From NCBI GenBank assembly GCA_022601155.1, contig JAHZJA010000731.1, positions 1 to 32,082 of the forward strand: a stretch of 32,082 nt of DNA, read 5' to 3'. The DNA is from Deltaproteobacteria bacterium. GTDB lineage: Bacteria; Myxococcota_A; Polyangia; Nannocystales; Nannocystaceae. The first letter of the stretch is position 1. Each line of letters begins with the position of its first letter. A model generated the notes under the pieces. That model searched no databases and had not been told where the DNA came from. It was given only the letters and a program-made list of their open reading frames with translations. Of the stretch, positions 18,241 to 28,700 are shown one piece after another. The position numbers and the translations under genes are program-made.

Positions 18241-21081
18241 TTATTCTCGATGCAACCAGCGCCGCATCAGCGCCTGTCTAAACTCTCCCAGTTCCCCCAC
18301 ATTGCCGTAGTTGGCAATCGCCTTGTCCTGCAAAACCCGACCCTCGCCCTTCTTCCCCTGAGCGATGAGTGCGGTACCCAGCCCGAGCTGGATGTCCGCT
18401 CTTTCGAGATACTCGCACTCCGGCACATCTGCGAGTGCCCGTTGGAGCAGCTCGACCGCCCTCGCGGGGTTGTCGTGAAGCGTGGCCAGGCCCTCTACTT
18501 TGAGGGCAACGGTCGCGTAGCGGGCTCCATCGGCCCCCGCTAGCGCCTCGATCTCCTCGATCACGTCGTGGGCAACCGTGGCGGCGCCTGATGGGTCACC
18601 CACATGCAGCCGACACTCCGCAGCATTCGCCCTCGCCAGAGCAGCATTGAGGGCATCACCGTTGTCGGTCAACGCCACGGCGGCCTCGTCGTATGCGTTG
18701 GCGGCGGCCTCGAGGGCACCACGAGCGAACATCACGGTGGCTCGGTTGATGCGCAACAGCATCCGCAGCTGACGGTCGTCCTGTGCCAACATGCCGTCGA
18801 CGAGGTCGAGTTCGGAAGATGCCTTGGTGGCGTCGCCCTCCTGGAGGGCCAGCTGCGCCAGCGCGAGGTGGATCCGGGCACGCTCCGGCTGCGGCGGGGA
18901 GCTCCACACGGTTGCGGCATCGGTGGCCGCGGCCTCCAGCAGCTGTCGCGCCGCATCGAGTTGGCACGTCGCGAGCAGCCCGTAGCCGAGATTGAGCCGG
19001 GCCATCACCACGTCGGGGTGAAGTGGCGACAACCTGGCGTCAGCGAGCCGCAGCGCTTCCTCGGCCCAGGTCACGGTAGCCTCGGGCCCGGCCGATGGTG
19101 CTGCCCGCATGGCGAGGCTCATGGCCGTGGACCGCTGCAGCTCCTGCACCCAAGGATCGTCTTGGTCCAGAGCCTGGAGCTGCTTCCAAGCGGCCTCGAG
19201 CACGGTCCGTGACTGGCGAGGATCGACCAAGGAGGTCGAGGCGCGGGCGACTTCGATGTGGACCATGCGGAGAGGATCGTCTCCCAGGACCCGCGCAGCC
19301 GACTGTGCACTGGCGACCCATCCCGCCAGGTCCTTGGGCGGCCGTCGTCTGGCGACGCCGTCCTCGACCAGCGTCGTCCACCCCCTCCAGGCCAGCCGAA
19401 GGTCGCGGACCGACTCGGCCCGGACCGCAGCCTCCTCCAGCAACTGAATCCCTTGCTCGACGTCGTCCTTGCCCAGCGCCGCACGTCCCATGACCAGCGC
19501 GGCCTCGACTTCCCGCTGCGTCTGTCCGTGCTCGGCCGCGATCACGCGGGCCGCTCGAGCCTGTTCGAATGCCTCCGTCCATTGGTGAGCAACGACCGCC
19601 GCGTGGGCACGCCCGAGCTGCGACATGAGTCGTTGCTCGGCGTCCTTGGGAATCTCCTCCCAGTGTCGCTGCTCGCATTCGTCGATGAGCGGCAGGTCGT
19701 GGACCAACCTCGCGGCGCGCTCCATCAATGTGTTTCCGGGGGCCTCGAGCCTCGCGATCAGGCCGTCGACGGCGAGCCAGCGCTGTTCGAGACACGAGAG
19801 CTGACCCGAGGGCTCCGGCGGCCGATCGGTCGGCGACCCGGGGCTCGCCTGTTGCTGGCAGGCGGCGAAGGCCGCGGTGGACCATTGGTCGAGGTACCGG
19901 CTGACGTCGGTGTCGAACCGGCCAATCCCCGCGAGGGCCAAGTCCGTCTCTTTGGTGACCGCAGCACGGACCGCGGTACGGGACTGGTCGTTCCAGATCG
20001 ACGCGGGCCTGTCGGTGTACGCCTCGCAGGGGTCGACCGCTGGCGTGGGCGCCATCCATCGTGCGGCCACTGCAGTCGCGACCGCCAGCATCCCGACGCC
20101 CGCGATCGCCCTCGTTGGCGCTCGTCGTGGCTTCAGCGCCTGCAGCAACTCGTCCATCGAGGCGAAACGATCGGCGGGCGCGGGGCTCAGCCCCCGTAGC
20201 ACCGCCCGGATCACCTTGCGCGGCACCTCACCGCCGGAAAATGGGCAGACGTGCCCTGCCTCCTTGTTGCGTCGGATCTCGTCGGTGGTCCCGCCCTCGA
20301 ACGGGAGCTTGCCGAACAGAGCCTCGAACAACGACGAGCAGAACGCGTACTGATCGCTGCGGGGTTCAGTGGCCGCGGCAGAAGCCGCCATCTGCTCTGG
20401 CGCAGCGTAGGCGGGGGTGAACCCCACCGTCCATGTCGGGTCTTGGCCTGGTGGTGCCTGCCCGCTGCCATCTTCGGTGGGGACAGACTCTTCACGCAGC
20501 ATTTGCGCGATACCAAAGTCGGCAACGCAGATGCGGCGGTGATCGCCTTCGCTGATGACGACGTTGCTGGGCTTGAAATCCTTGTGAATGATCCCGAGCC
20601 GATGCGCAGCCGAGAGCCCTCGCCCCGCCTCGGCATACACGGCGAGAATCTCCTTGTAGCCGGGGGTGTTGTCACGCTGCCATCGATCGAGGCTGTGGCC
20701 GTCGATGAGCTCCATCGCGATATACAGCGTGTCACCCTGAGACCCGACATCGTAGACCTGCACGACATGCGGGTGAGACAGCCGGGCCAGCGCACGTGCC
20801 TCCCGATACAGGCGCTCCCTTCGTTTGGTGTCGGCGTGCGTGGAATCCAGCACGACGAGCTTGAGGGCGATCTCTCGATCGAGCTCGGTGTCGTAGGCAC
20901 GGAAGACCTCACCCGATGTGCCTCGGCCAAGGCGTTCGACGATGGTGTAGCGATCGGCAACCGTGACCGGAGCCGGCTTGGCTCCGAACAGGTTGGTTCG
21001 AATCTGCCGGAGTACTCGTTCGCGATCCAAAGATGACAGCGAGTTCGCTGCACCCGACTCTACTGGGACATCAGAGACCAT
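18241..21081 (-). CDS. Ser/Thr protein kinase with TM and TPR-like tail, 946 aa
   Basis: A PknB-like kinase domain spans about residues 44-315: Gly loop GRGTSGEV (52-59), catalytic Lys74 (IALK), Glu94, catalytic loop HKDFKPSN with D168, K170 and N173 (HKD instead of HRD), DFG at 188-190 and APE at 217-219. All residues needed for activity are present. A TM helix follows at about 325-343, then about 600 residues of Ala/Leu/Glu-rich paired helices typical of TPR-type repeats. This architecture is common in myxobacteria: the kinase is cytoplasmic and the tail, across the membrane, probably binds partners. ATG 21081 is used. It is divergent from the TIR-FGE gene and followed by a 222-aa gene in the same operon. 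Confidence 0.95.
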   Translation of the reverse strand: MVSDVPVESGAANSLSSLDRERVLRQIRTNLFGAKPAPVTVADRYTIVERLGRGTSGEVFRAYDTELDREIALKLVVLDSTHADTKRRERLYREARALARLSHPHVVQVYDVGSQGDTLYIAMELIDGHSLDRWQRDNTPGYKEILAVYAEAGRGLSAAHRLGIIHKDFKPSNVVISEGDHRRICVADFGIAQMLREESVPTEDGSGQAPPGQDPTWTVGFTPAYAAPEQMAASAAATEPRSDQYAFCSSLFEALFGKLPFEGGTTDEIRRNKEAGHVCPFSGGEVPRKVIRAVLRGLSPAPADRFASMDELLQALKPRRAPTRAIAGVGMLAVATAVAARWMAPTPAVDPCEAYTDRPASIWNDQSRTAVRAAVTKETDLALAGIGRFDTDVSRYLDQWSTAAFAACQQQASPGSPTDRPPEPSGQLSCLEQRWLAVDGLIARLEAPGNTLMERAARLVHDLPLIDECEQRHWEEIPKDAEQRLMSQLGRAHAAVVAHQWTEAFEQARAARVIAAEHGQTQREVEAALVMGRAALGKDDVEQGIQLLEEAAVRAESVRDLRLAWRGWTTLVEDGVARRRPPKDLAGWVASAQSAARVLGDDPLRMVHIEVARASTSLVDPRQSRTVLEAAWKQLQALDQDDPWVQELQRSTAMSLAMRAAPSAGPEATVTWAEEALRLADARLSPLHPDVVMARLNLGYGLLATCQLDAARQLLEAAATDAATVWSSPPQPERARIHLALAQLALQEGDATKASSELDLVDGMLAQDDRQLRMLLRINRATVMFARGALEAAANAYDEAAVALTDNGDALNAALARANAAECRLHVGDPSGAATVAHDVIEEIEALAGADGARYATVALKVEGLATLHDNPARAVELLQRALADVPECEYLERADIQLGLGTALIAQGKKGEGRVLQDKAIANYGNVGELGEFRQALMRRWLHRE

Positions 21082-21386
21082 GGTTTTGGGGGGCGCGCGC
21101 GGTTGTTTGTTCGCGTCCGATTAACTGAGTGATCAGTCTGTCGACGACAGTAACCCGGGCTTCCATCATGGGACTGCGGTCATTCGATTATCTTCCCGAT
21201 GGCCCAGTCTGCCCTTTCGGCGGCCTCTCCATGGCGGGACGATGATCGGGCGGGACGAGGAGAGTCGAGCAACACCTCCCTACGCTGCCCGGCCCGCGGC
21301 GCGTCCCGAACGTTCCAAGCCTTCGAAGGCACGGTCGACTCCTTCGGCACCCGTGCCGGTCTCGCTCTCCACGCTGTTCCACATCC
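21082..21386. promoter_or_regulatory. Divergent promoter region, kinase / TIR-FGE
   Basis: 305 bp shared upstream DNA for the two divergent genes. The part near the kinase (21095-21190) is noticeably AT-richer than its surroundings and holds two adjacent palindromes: ACTGA-GTGA-TCAGT at 21124-21137 and CTGTCG-A-CGACAG at 21138-21150. They could be operator half-sites coordinating both transcripts. No clear -35/-10 pair was assigned and no gene is visible in the interval. Confidence 0.5.
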
Positions 21387-22733
21387 ATGCTTCGCAACAG
21401 CCTCCGACGATGGGCCCCGGTGTTCATCGCCTACTCCTCCTACCAGGTGGACCTCGCGGAGAGAATCAGGTTCGCGCTCGAGGGCATGAAATACGAGGTT
21501 GTGTTCGAACAACCGGGCAAATACGACCCGGCCCGAGAGACGCTCGTACCAAAGAAGATCTTGGCCGGCCTGGCTCGATCACGGTTCATGGTCTTCATGA
21601 TCAGTCCCGAGTCGGTCTGCAAAGGAGCCTACGCGCTCTCGGAGCTGGAGATCGTCAAGAAGACCTGGTCCTCGCCTCACCTTCGGGTGGTCCCCGTCGT
21701 CGCCGAGCCCACGGAGCGAAAGGACCTCCCGACCTTCCTCGAGAGCATTGATCATCTGAAGATCAGCGGAGATGCCACGCTTGAAGTGGTGCATGCGGTT
21801 GGAGGGCTGGTCGATCAGTGGTGTGCGAGGGTCCAGCGGTGGGTGTTGGGCGTGCTGGGGGTGGTAGCGGCGGCGGCCCTCGTCGTCTTCGTTGCCTCCA
21901 AACGAGCCAGCGCCTCCTGCCCCACGTGCCCGGCGGAGGGATCGGCGTCCGGCACTGACCCCTCCTCGAACGCCGACGTTGCCCCAGTCGAGCCGCGACG
22001 AAAGAGACCCGAGCGGCCCACGATGCTCATACACCTCGATGCTCACACGACGACGAGGCTGGTTGAGCTCCCACCCCGAGCCGGAGGTTCGATCGGACGG
22101 TTTTGGCTCGGCCAGACCGAGGTCACCGAGGCGCAATGGATCGCAACGATGGGAACGAACGTCGGCAGCGCCGTGACCCCCTCTGACGACCGCCCCGTAC
22201 GCGGGGTCTCATGGGAGCACGCCATCGCATTCCTCAACCAGCTCTCCCGCTCGCAGCAATTGCAGCCGTGCTACGTGGCCCGAGATGGTCATTGGCACGA
22301 GGTCGCCGGGTTCGAGCAGTGTGAAGGATTCCGACTGCCCACCGATCGAGAGTGGACATACGCGGCGGGAGTCGTCGGTGGTGGTTCGGGGCACGTGGGC
22401 CCGTGGCCGCGGCTTTGGTCGTTCGACCGCGTCTCGGCAAGCCGACCTCGGCGAGGCTCGCCGCGCTGCCACACGGTCATCGACTTCATCGGTGAAGCCG
22501 GGCCCAACGACTGGGACTTGTACGATATGCCCGGCAACGTGCTCGAGTGGGTATCGACTCCTGCCCGGCCGCGGGGCGCGGCGCCCGAGGGCCAAAGCGG
22601 GATCGCTCGACTGGCGCGGGGAGGCTGGTGCCCGCCACCGCTGGGCCTGAACGCCGGCCCCGAACGATTCGAGGCGAGGCCGGGTTCGATTCACGACGGC
22701 GTCGGGTTTCGGATTGCCCGAGGTAGCCACTAA
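21387..22733 (+). CDS. TIR domain - TM - formylglycine-generating-enzyme-like fusion
   Basis: A 448-residue protein. Residues 11-145 are a TIR domain: [22 protein letters not shown], then VVFEQ, and SPESV...YALSELE, where E86 is the best candidate for the NADase Glu, four residues after Y82 in the usual W position. One TM spans about 152-170. After a Cys/Ser/Pro/Arg linker, residues 228-447 are an FGE-sulfatase/SUMF1-type (C-type-lectin-like) domain: [41 protein letters not shown] (314-327), [13 protein letters not shown] (376-388), ARGGWC (C415) and VGFRIAR. The second active-site Cys seen in true FGEs is not apparent, so it may be a binding rather than a catalytic domain. ATG 21387 is used. 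It is divergent from the kinase gene. Confidence 0.9.
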   Translation: MLRNSLRRWAPVFIAYSSYQVDLAERIRFALEGMKYEVVFEQPGKYDPARETLVPKKILAGLARSRFMVFMISPESVCKGAYALSELEIVKKTWSSPHLRVVPVVAEPTERKDLPTFLESIDHLKISGDATLEVVHAVGGLVDQWCARVQRWVLGVLGVVAAAALVVFVASKRASASCPTCPAEGSASGTDPSSNADVAPVEPRRKRPERPTMLIHLDAHTTTRLVELPPRAGGSIGRFWLGQTEVTEAQWIATMGTNVGSAVTPSDDRPVRGVSWEHAIAFLNQLSRSQQLQPCYVARDGHWHEVAGFEQCEGFRLPTDREWTYAAGVVGGGSGHVGPWPRLWSFDRVSASRPRRGSPRCHTVIDFIGEAGPNDWDLYDMPGNVLEWVSTPARPRGAAPEGQSGIARLARGGWCPPPLGLNAGPERFEARPGSIHDGVGFRIARGSH

Positions 22734-22827
22734 CCGCCCGGCCTGTGGGGTCCACGCGAGTTCTGGGGCCCGTTGCGCTCGGCGCTTGTCGGCCCGGCCT
22801 GCTGTCCGCTATCCCTGCCCTGATCCA

Positions 22828-24003
<1,176 letters not shown>

Positions 24004-24220
24004 GACGACGGCTCGAAGGCGTGCCGAGCGTGCGTCCAGCTCCGAACGAATCCCAGGCGGCGGCTTGCGGTCGGTGCTCCCGTGCGCGTCGAGTCGACGA
24101 CCGCCGTGCTGGGGCCGCTTGCATCGGGGGCAAGGCCTCGGCCTCCGACGGTGTCGGTCGCGGGCGTCGAGCCGAGCCGCGAAGAGGCATGGGCCCGCTG
24201 TACTCGACCAGCCCGAAGGC

Positions 24221-24249
24221 GGCGGGAGCCTGCGACGCAGGCCCCCGCC
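24221..24249. terminator. Strong GC hairpin between lysC and the small lipoprotein gene
   Basis: GGCGGG-A-GCCTGC (24221-24233) pairs with GCAGGC-C-CCCGCC (24237-24249) around a GAC loop, leaving only an A/C mismatch. It lies 7 nt beyond the stop of the minus-strand lipoprotein and about 217 nt beyond lysC. It lacks a T-run on either strand, so it is a possible bidirectional or stability hairpin between convergent genes. Confidence 0.5.
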
Positions 24250-24256
24250 TACGCGC

Positions 24257-24613
24257 TCAGCAGTTGTCCCACCAGTCGTCGAAGTCCTGGTCCAGCTGGG
24301 TGCACCATGTCCACAGGACGACATCGAGCGGGCCCTCACCATGGAGGACCTCGTCACACGCCAAGTACCAGGGCGTCAGGTCGTCAATGGCTTGGCCCAT
24401 GCAGTCACACCACGCACCCGTGCCTTGGGTCTCGTCGACGCACTGCTCTCCGGGACGCGGCGGAAAGTCCCGCGAGGGCGGAGAGATGGGGCCACCGACC
24501 TGCTGTGCCGAGCGAGACTCGAATGGATCGTCTTGGACGTCGCAGCCCAGCGTGATGCCCCCCAGCATCATCCCAGCGATGGCGAACGAGGACAGCGTAC
24601 GATTGATCAACAT
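24257..24613 (-). CDS. Small Cys-containing lipoprotein, 118 aa
   Basis: MLINRTLSSFAIAGMMLGGITLG|C is a clear lipoprotein signal with cleavage before Cys24. The mature part is short, acidic and aromatic (DDWWDNC, WYLACDE, VLWTWCTQ) with five further Cys (CVDE, WCDC, ACDE, TWC, DNC), which should form disulfides outside the cytoplasm. The upstream AAGG/GGAAAC purine tract lies 10-20 nt before ATG. No family was recognised. It is downstream of the 604-residue lipoprotein on the same strand with 244 nt between them, and convergent with lysC. Confidence 0.8.
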   Translation of the reverse strand: MLINRTLSSFAIAGMMLGGITLGCDVQDDPFESRSAQQVGGPISPPSRDFPPRPGEQCVDETQGTGAWCDCMGQAIDDLTPWYLACDEVLHGEGPLDVVLWTWCTQLDQDFDDWWDNC

Positions 24614-24857
24614 AGTGTTTCCGACCTTTCCTTTTCAGCGCAGGCTTCACCACTGGCCACCGGGTTGCCCCTTGGCGACGAGACTCGCGGTGGCGGCTCG
24701 ATCCCTCCGTGCCCCGAGCCGCCGCGGTTGATCACTGCGCTCGCCAGATTTCTCGAAAAAGGACCTGCGCGCGCTTACGCCCAGGCGAACCGAGCCCGAG
24801 GTGCGGGGCCCGCAACCGCCCTTGGTCGCAGCTTCCCTATCGCGGCGAAGCGCGAGG

Positions 24858-26672
24858 TCAGTCGAGGCGGGGCGCGACGGCGACGGTGATCTGCGTGTCG
24901 TCGTCTGGCGACACCACGACACGCAGCCGGTAGGTGTCACCCGTGTCGTCGGCAAAGTAGACCGCCGTCTCGCCGACGGACAGCGCGAGCTTTTCGTGGT
25001 CGTCGTCGGGGACGCCGTCGATCTGGGTGCGGGAGCGCTTGTCGGTCAGATCGGGGTCGGCAAAGAAGCCGGGCTGCGGGTGACCGTACTCGACGCCGGG
25101 CGGGAGGTCGTCCTGTGCGACGAAGAACAGATAGGGGCGGCCATCCTGAGCGCGACGGAAGTAGAAGTCGACCGGATCGTTGCTCTCGCGATAGTTGCCC
25201 AGCAACAGATCGGACAACAGCGGGGCCTGCTCCTGCAAGAAGGGACGCACGGCCTCGGCCGCCTCGGCGCCCGACAACCCCACGGGGATGTCCCGCACGG
25301 TGAAGGCTACCGACGCATCCCCCTCGTCGAAGTCGGCGAAGGGCGTGTGGTGCAGGGCAACCTGAGCGACCTCGAGGATCGTCTCCCACAGGTATTGGGA
25401 GCCCGGCGGATCGCCCAGCCCCTGCTCCACTTGGTACTCGATCCAGCCCCCCGGGTCGTCCTCCTGCCCGATGAGGACCAAGGCCAGCCCGCTGACGTAG
25501 ATGGCAAAGTACTGGCGCCGAGCGTAGTCGTCTTGGGCAGCAGACGTGACCACGTACTCCAGGGCCCACGGCGGCAGCGCCCACACGGAGTCGGCGCTGG
25601 TGGGATCGCCGGGCAGGTTTTGTTGGCACGGTGGGTCGCCCACGCACGACGGCACGAACCCCACGTGCTCTTGCAGCTGTACGCGCATGTCGACGCGTAG
25701 ATCCTCGGCGATCCCCGACAATGCAAACCGCGACGGATCGTTGAAGTCGAACTCCAGCTCGTCTTCGAAGGTCGGCCCGGTCTGGTCGTCACGAAGCGTG
25801 ACGAAGCCCTTGTCGCCGCTCGCGTCCACGCCATCCATGATCCGCAGGTTGGATTCGGCGACGACACGCATGCGAAAGTCGGGGCTGAAGATCTCGCCGC
25901 TGACTTCCCCCGCGATGATCCCAGGGTGGTCTCCCACGGGCCCGTAGCGCTCGGCCAACGGCGACAGGTCGGCCAGGGCGTCGGCCAGCGTGACCTCGAG
26001 CTCGATCGACTCGCCGACCGCGGGGTGCGTGCCGACGAAGTGCTCGCGCAAGGCCGCGACCAGCGAGGCTTCGGACACGACCGGTTGGGTGCGCTCGATC
26101 CCGAGGGCGTCGGCCAGCACCTGACTGAAAGGATCGATCTCTCCCACGCTCGCCAGCGCGTCGACGAGGTTCGCCAGACTCTCGGTGGTCGTCCCGGTGA
26201 CGTCGACGTTGGCGGGCGTCATGGTGAGCAGCCGAACCAAGGCGTACTCGGGGCTCAGCTGCCAAGGCATGGCACCACCGCCAAACTGCTGACCGAGCTC
26301 GGTGAGCGAGCAGTCGTGGTGCGGATCGGGGTCGTCGAGCTGCCACGCGGTCCCGCACGCGTTCCGCAGAGCATCGAGGGTCCCCGCCAACAATGGAGAA
26401 GGGTCGAGGCTGAGCAACCGGACCTCGCCCGCCTGCTCGCCGAACAATTCAGCCGCCTCGGCGCGCGTCATCGACAGCTCGAGCGGAGCCGCCTCGCCCT
26501 CGGACAGACGAAGCTCGAAGGTCTGCTCGGGGCCGAAGTTGCCGGGCTCCGGCTCGGGCCCGGTGCTGGCCCCAGCCGTCGTGTCGGCGACGGCCTTCGC
26601 ACCGGGGTCGGCATCACCACACGCGGGCAGCGACGAGACCAGGGCGAGCAAGCCGAGAGGAAGGCGCTTCAC
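24858..26672 (-). CDS. Large lipoprotein of unknown function, ~604 aa
   Basis: GTG 26672 gives VKRLPLGLLALVSSLPA|C, a lipoprotein signal, followed by a Thr/Ser/Glu/Pro linker. The rest is a large globular protein with several beta segments (FELRLSEGEAAPLELS, VRLLSLDPSP, FRMRVVAESN, VDMRVQLQEHV) and two Cys pairs (NACGTAW...HHDC; PSCVGDPPCQQ). It ends in a beta-rich region YRLRVVVSPDDDTQITVAVAPRLD. No enzymatic motif was recognised. The longer open frame starting at 26738 and GTG 26684 were not preferred because they place the lipobox too far inside. Probably an outer-membrane or periplasmic protein. Confidence 0.8.
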   Translation of the reverse strand: MKRLPLGLLALVSSLPACGDADPGAKAVADTTAGASTGPEPEPGNFGPEQTFELRLSEGEAAPLELSMTRAEAAELFGEQAGEVRLLSLDPSPLLAGTLDALRNACGTAWQLDDPDPHHDCSLTELGQQFGGGAMPWQLSPEYALVRLLTMTPANVDVTGTTTESLANLVDALASVGEIDPFSQVLADALGIERTQPVVSEASLVAALREHFVGTHPAVGESIELEVTLADALADLSPLAERYGPVGDHPGIIAGEVSGEIFSPDFRMRVVAESNLRIMDGVDASGDKGFVTLRDDQTGPTFEDELEFDFNDPSRFALSGIAEDLRVDMRVQLQEHVGFVPSCVGDPPCQQNLPGDPTSADSVWALPPWALEYVVTSAAQDDYARRQYFAIYVSGLALVLIGQEDDPGGWIEYQVEQGLGDPPGSQYLWETILEVAQVALHHTPFADFDEGDASVAFTVRDIPVGLSGAEAAEAVRPFLQEQAPLLSDLLLGNYRESNDPVDFYFRRAQDGRPYLFFVAQDDLPPGVEYGHPQPGFFADPDLTDKRSRTQIDGVPDDDHEKLALSVGETAVYFADDTGDTYRLRVVVSPDDDTQITVAVAPRLD

Positions 26673-27053
26673 GATGGCTGTCACCGTAGCAGGCGGGGGT
26701 GGGGGCCACCACGCACCAGCCCACGCGACCGCCCGCATCGCGGGGGCCGAGTGGGCGCGCAGGGCCGAGCGAGTACGTGCCGCCTGTGGCCTCTCGCACG
26801 CGGGTCCGCGGGGAGTCGGGCCGCGGTGGCGTCGCCGGTGCGAGCGCGAAGTTCAGCCAGGGTCCTCGCCGCGCCGAGTTGCCGACAACGAAGCCATGCG
26901 CTCGACGGATCCTCGACACGCGAGCGGCTCGGTCGCGTGCGCGGGGGCAGCCGGGGCCGTCCGTGGGCAGGCGCGTGGCCGAGGCTCACTGGCGTGAGGG
27001 ACTGGGCGGCTCGCGTCTCGTCGATGTTGGGACCAATGCCGCGGATGCCCGGG
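26673..27053. other. 381-bp interval without a recognised gene
   Basis: Lies between the large lipoprotein gene and the 3' end of the TetR-type gene. Open frames here are GC-driven, lack family motifs and conflict with the surrounding genes. No hairpin with a T-run or repeat was seen. It should contain the promoter of the lipoprotein gene near 26690-26780, but no specific site was identified. Confidence 0.5.
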
Positions 27054-27710
27054 TCACGCGTCGCCGTGATCGGGAGTGGGCTCGACCAAGCGCGGAATGG
27101 GAACGGCCAGGCCCTCGACGGGATCAGCCGCATGCGCACCGGCGAGTGTGCCTTGAAGCGTGCGCAGCAGCAGCTGGAGCAGCTGCGGACGGGGAAGCTC
27201 CGGCTTGGCAAGCCACGCCACGCAGGTGGCCTCGACGGCACCGATCCACCCTCGCATCGCGAGACGATAGGTGGGGCGTGCTGCCGCGGGGCCCAGCTCG
27301 CTGAGCAGACGATCGGTGATCTGCTGGCGAGTCTGCTCGAGGATCACGGCCACCTCGGGGTCAGCCCCCAGACCACCCGTGACCATGGCGCTGTAGGTCG
27401 CGGCCCGCTCCTCCACGAACCGTAGGTACGCATCGAGGCCGACCAAGCCGCGGGCCGGCGGCGGCAGCTCGCGACCGACATCGAGCGCATCCAGCAGCCG
27501 CTCTGTCGCGTGGCGAATCACGGCCACGTAGAACGCTCGCTTGCTGCCGAAGTAGTGATAGAGGAGGCCCTTGGAGACGTTCGCCGCCCGCGCAATGTCG
27601 TCGATGGAGATCTCGTCGTAGCTCCGGGTGCCGAACAGGCCCAGGCCCAGCTCGAGAAGCTGTGCCCGACGCTGGTCCATGTCGAGCCGACTACGAAGGC
27701 GAACGCCCAT
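27054..27710 (-). CDS. TetR/AcrR family transcriptional regulator
   Basis: A 218-residue one-component regulator. The helix-turn-helix is at about residues 35-65: ISIDDIARAANVSKGLLYHYFGSKRAFYVAVIRHA, the TetR signature with GLLYHYF in the recognition helix. The C-terminal ligand-binding domain is all-helical (VILEQTRQQITDRLLSEL, LLQLLLRTLQGTLAGAHA). It likely represses the divergent PF10118-type gene and itself from palindromes in the 150-bp gap; the ligand is unknown. ATG 27710 is used, with an internal ATG at residue 11 (MDQRRAQLLELG) as an alternative that begins nearer the conserved first helix. Confidence 0.93.
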   Translation of the reverse strand: MGVRLRSRLDMDQRRAQLLELGLGLFGTRSYDEISIDDIARAANVSKGLLYHYFGSKRAFYVAVIRHATERLLDALDVGRELPPPARGLVGLDAYLRFVEERAATYSAMVTGGLGADPEVAVILEQTRQQITDRLLSELGPAAARPTYRLAMRGWIGAVEATCVAWLAKPELPRPQLLQLLLRTLQGTLAGAHAADPVEGLAVPIPRLVEPTPDHGDA

Positions 27711-27728
27711 GACGAAGCCATCATGACC

Positions 27729-27780
27729 CCGAGTTGACCCTGATTCAACTCGGTGCTACCCCTTAATTGAACTCGATTCA
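27729..27780. promoter_or_regulatory. Likely TetR operators between divergent genes
   Basis: CCGAGTTGA at 27729-27737 and TCAACTCGG at 27745-27753 form a perfect 9-bp inverted repeat with a 7-bp spacer. A second, weaker site TTGAACTCGATTCA at 27767-27780 reuses the GAGTT/TTCA half-site sequence. Both lie in the 150-bp gap between the TetR-type gene (start 27710) and the PF10118-type gene (start 27861), the expected place for autoregulatory operators. Confidence 0.7.
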
Positions 27781-27860
27781 GGAGCGCGGAAGGCCGTGGT
27801 TCGGCCTCCGCGCTCGATTGACCCCCAACCTGCGTCCTTCGCACACAAGGCTCGAATCTC

Positions 27861-28700
27861 ATGCCCGACCCCGCCGCGACCTCGGCCGGTTCTCGTCCCG
27901 CGGCGATGCCTCGCATCCGCAAGATGGGGCTGTCGTTCGATCAAGTGCCTCGCCGCTGGTTCTTCGACAGCACGTTCGTCACCCACAGCGCCAATGCGCT
28001 CAACATGCTGTTCCCCGCGGGCGAGCGGATGTTCGTGCGGAGCGTCAAGCACTACCTGCCGCAGATCACCAGTCCCACCCTCAAAGCTCGGGTCCGTGCC
28101 TTCTTTGGTCAAGAGGGCAGCCATGGGCACGAGCACGAGCGCGCGTTTCAGATCCTCGAGGCCCAAGGCTACGAGATCCGTCCGTGGCTCGAGCGATACG
28201 AGCGGCTCGCCTTCCAATGGTTGGAGCCTTCGTTTCCACCGGTCTTGCGACTGTCCACGACCGTGGCGCTCGAGCACTTCACCGCCGCGATGGCCGAGGT
28301 CGCGCTGACCGAGGACTTCCTCGATCACGCCCACCCCACCATGCAGCAGCTGCTGCGTTGGCATGCGGCCGAGGAGATCGAGCACAAGTCGGTCGCGTTC
28401 GATGTCCTCCAACAAGTCGACCCTCGCTACGCCGTACGCATGGTGGGCATGGTGTTGGGGCTGGTCGGACTGCTCGCGTTTTGGCACTCGGGCACGCAGA
28501 TGCTCCTGCGCCAGGAGAAGGACTACAGCCGCGCCAAGCGTCGCCAAGAACGAAAGGCCGCGCGAGCCCGTGGGCAAGACCGCAAGGCGATCGCCAAGGC
28601 GTTGGTGGAGTATCTGCGACCGGGGTTTCATCCCGACGATCGCGACACCAGTCCGCTCGCGCGCGCCTACCTCGAACAGATCGGTCGGCTCGAAGGCTGA
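27861..28700 (+). CDS. PF10118-type (metal-dependent hydrolase) membrane-associated protein
   Basis: A 279-residue protein matching the family annotated as 'metal-dependent hydrolase' (PF10118): SFDQVPRRWFFDS near the start, F-G-QEGSHGHEHE (residues 84-93) and HAAEEIEHKSVAFDV (168-182). The repeated Glu/His pairs (E85, H88, H92; E171, E174, H175) look like a ferritin-like di-metal site. One hydrophobic helix MVGMVLGLVGLLAFW (about 195-209) and a Lys/Arg-rich C-terminal tail suggest membrane attachment. The reaction is not established for the family. The divergent TetR-type regulator points to inducible control, often by lipophilic or organic compounds. ATG 27861 follows a short promoter region. 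Confidence 0.85.
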   Translation: MPDPAATSAGSRPAAMPRIRKMGLSFDQVPRRWFFDSTFVTHSANALNMLFPAGERMFVRSVKHYLPQITSPTLKARVRAFFGQEGSHGHEHERAFQILEAQGYEIRPWLERYERLAFQWLEPSFPPVLRLSTTVALEHFTAAMAEVALTEDFLDHAHPTMQQLLRWHAAEEIEHKSVAFDVLQQVDPRYAVRMVGMVLGLVGLLAFWHSGTQMLLRQEKDYSRAKRRQERKAARARGQDRKAIAKALVEYLRPGFHPDDRDTSPLARAYLEQIGRLEG

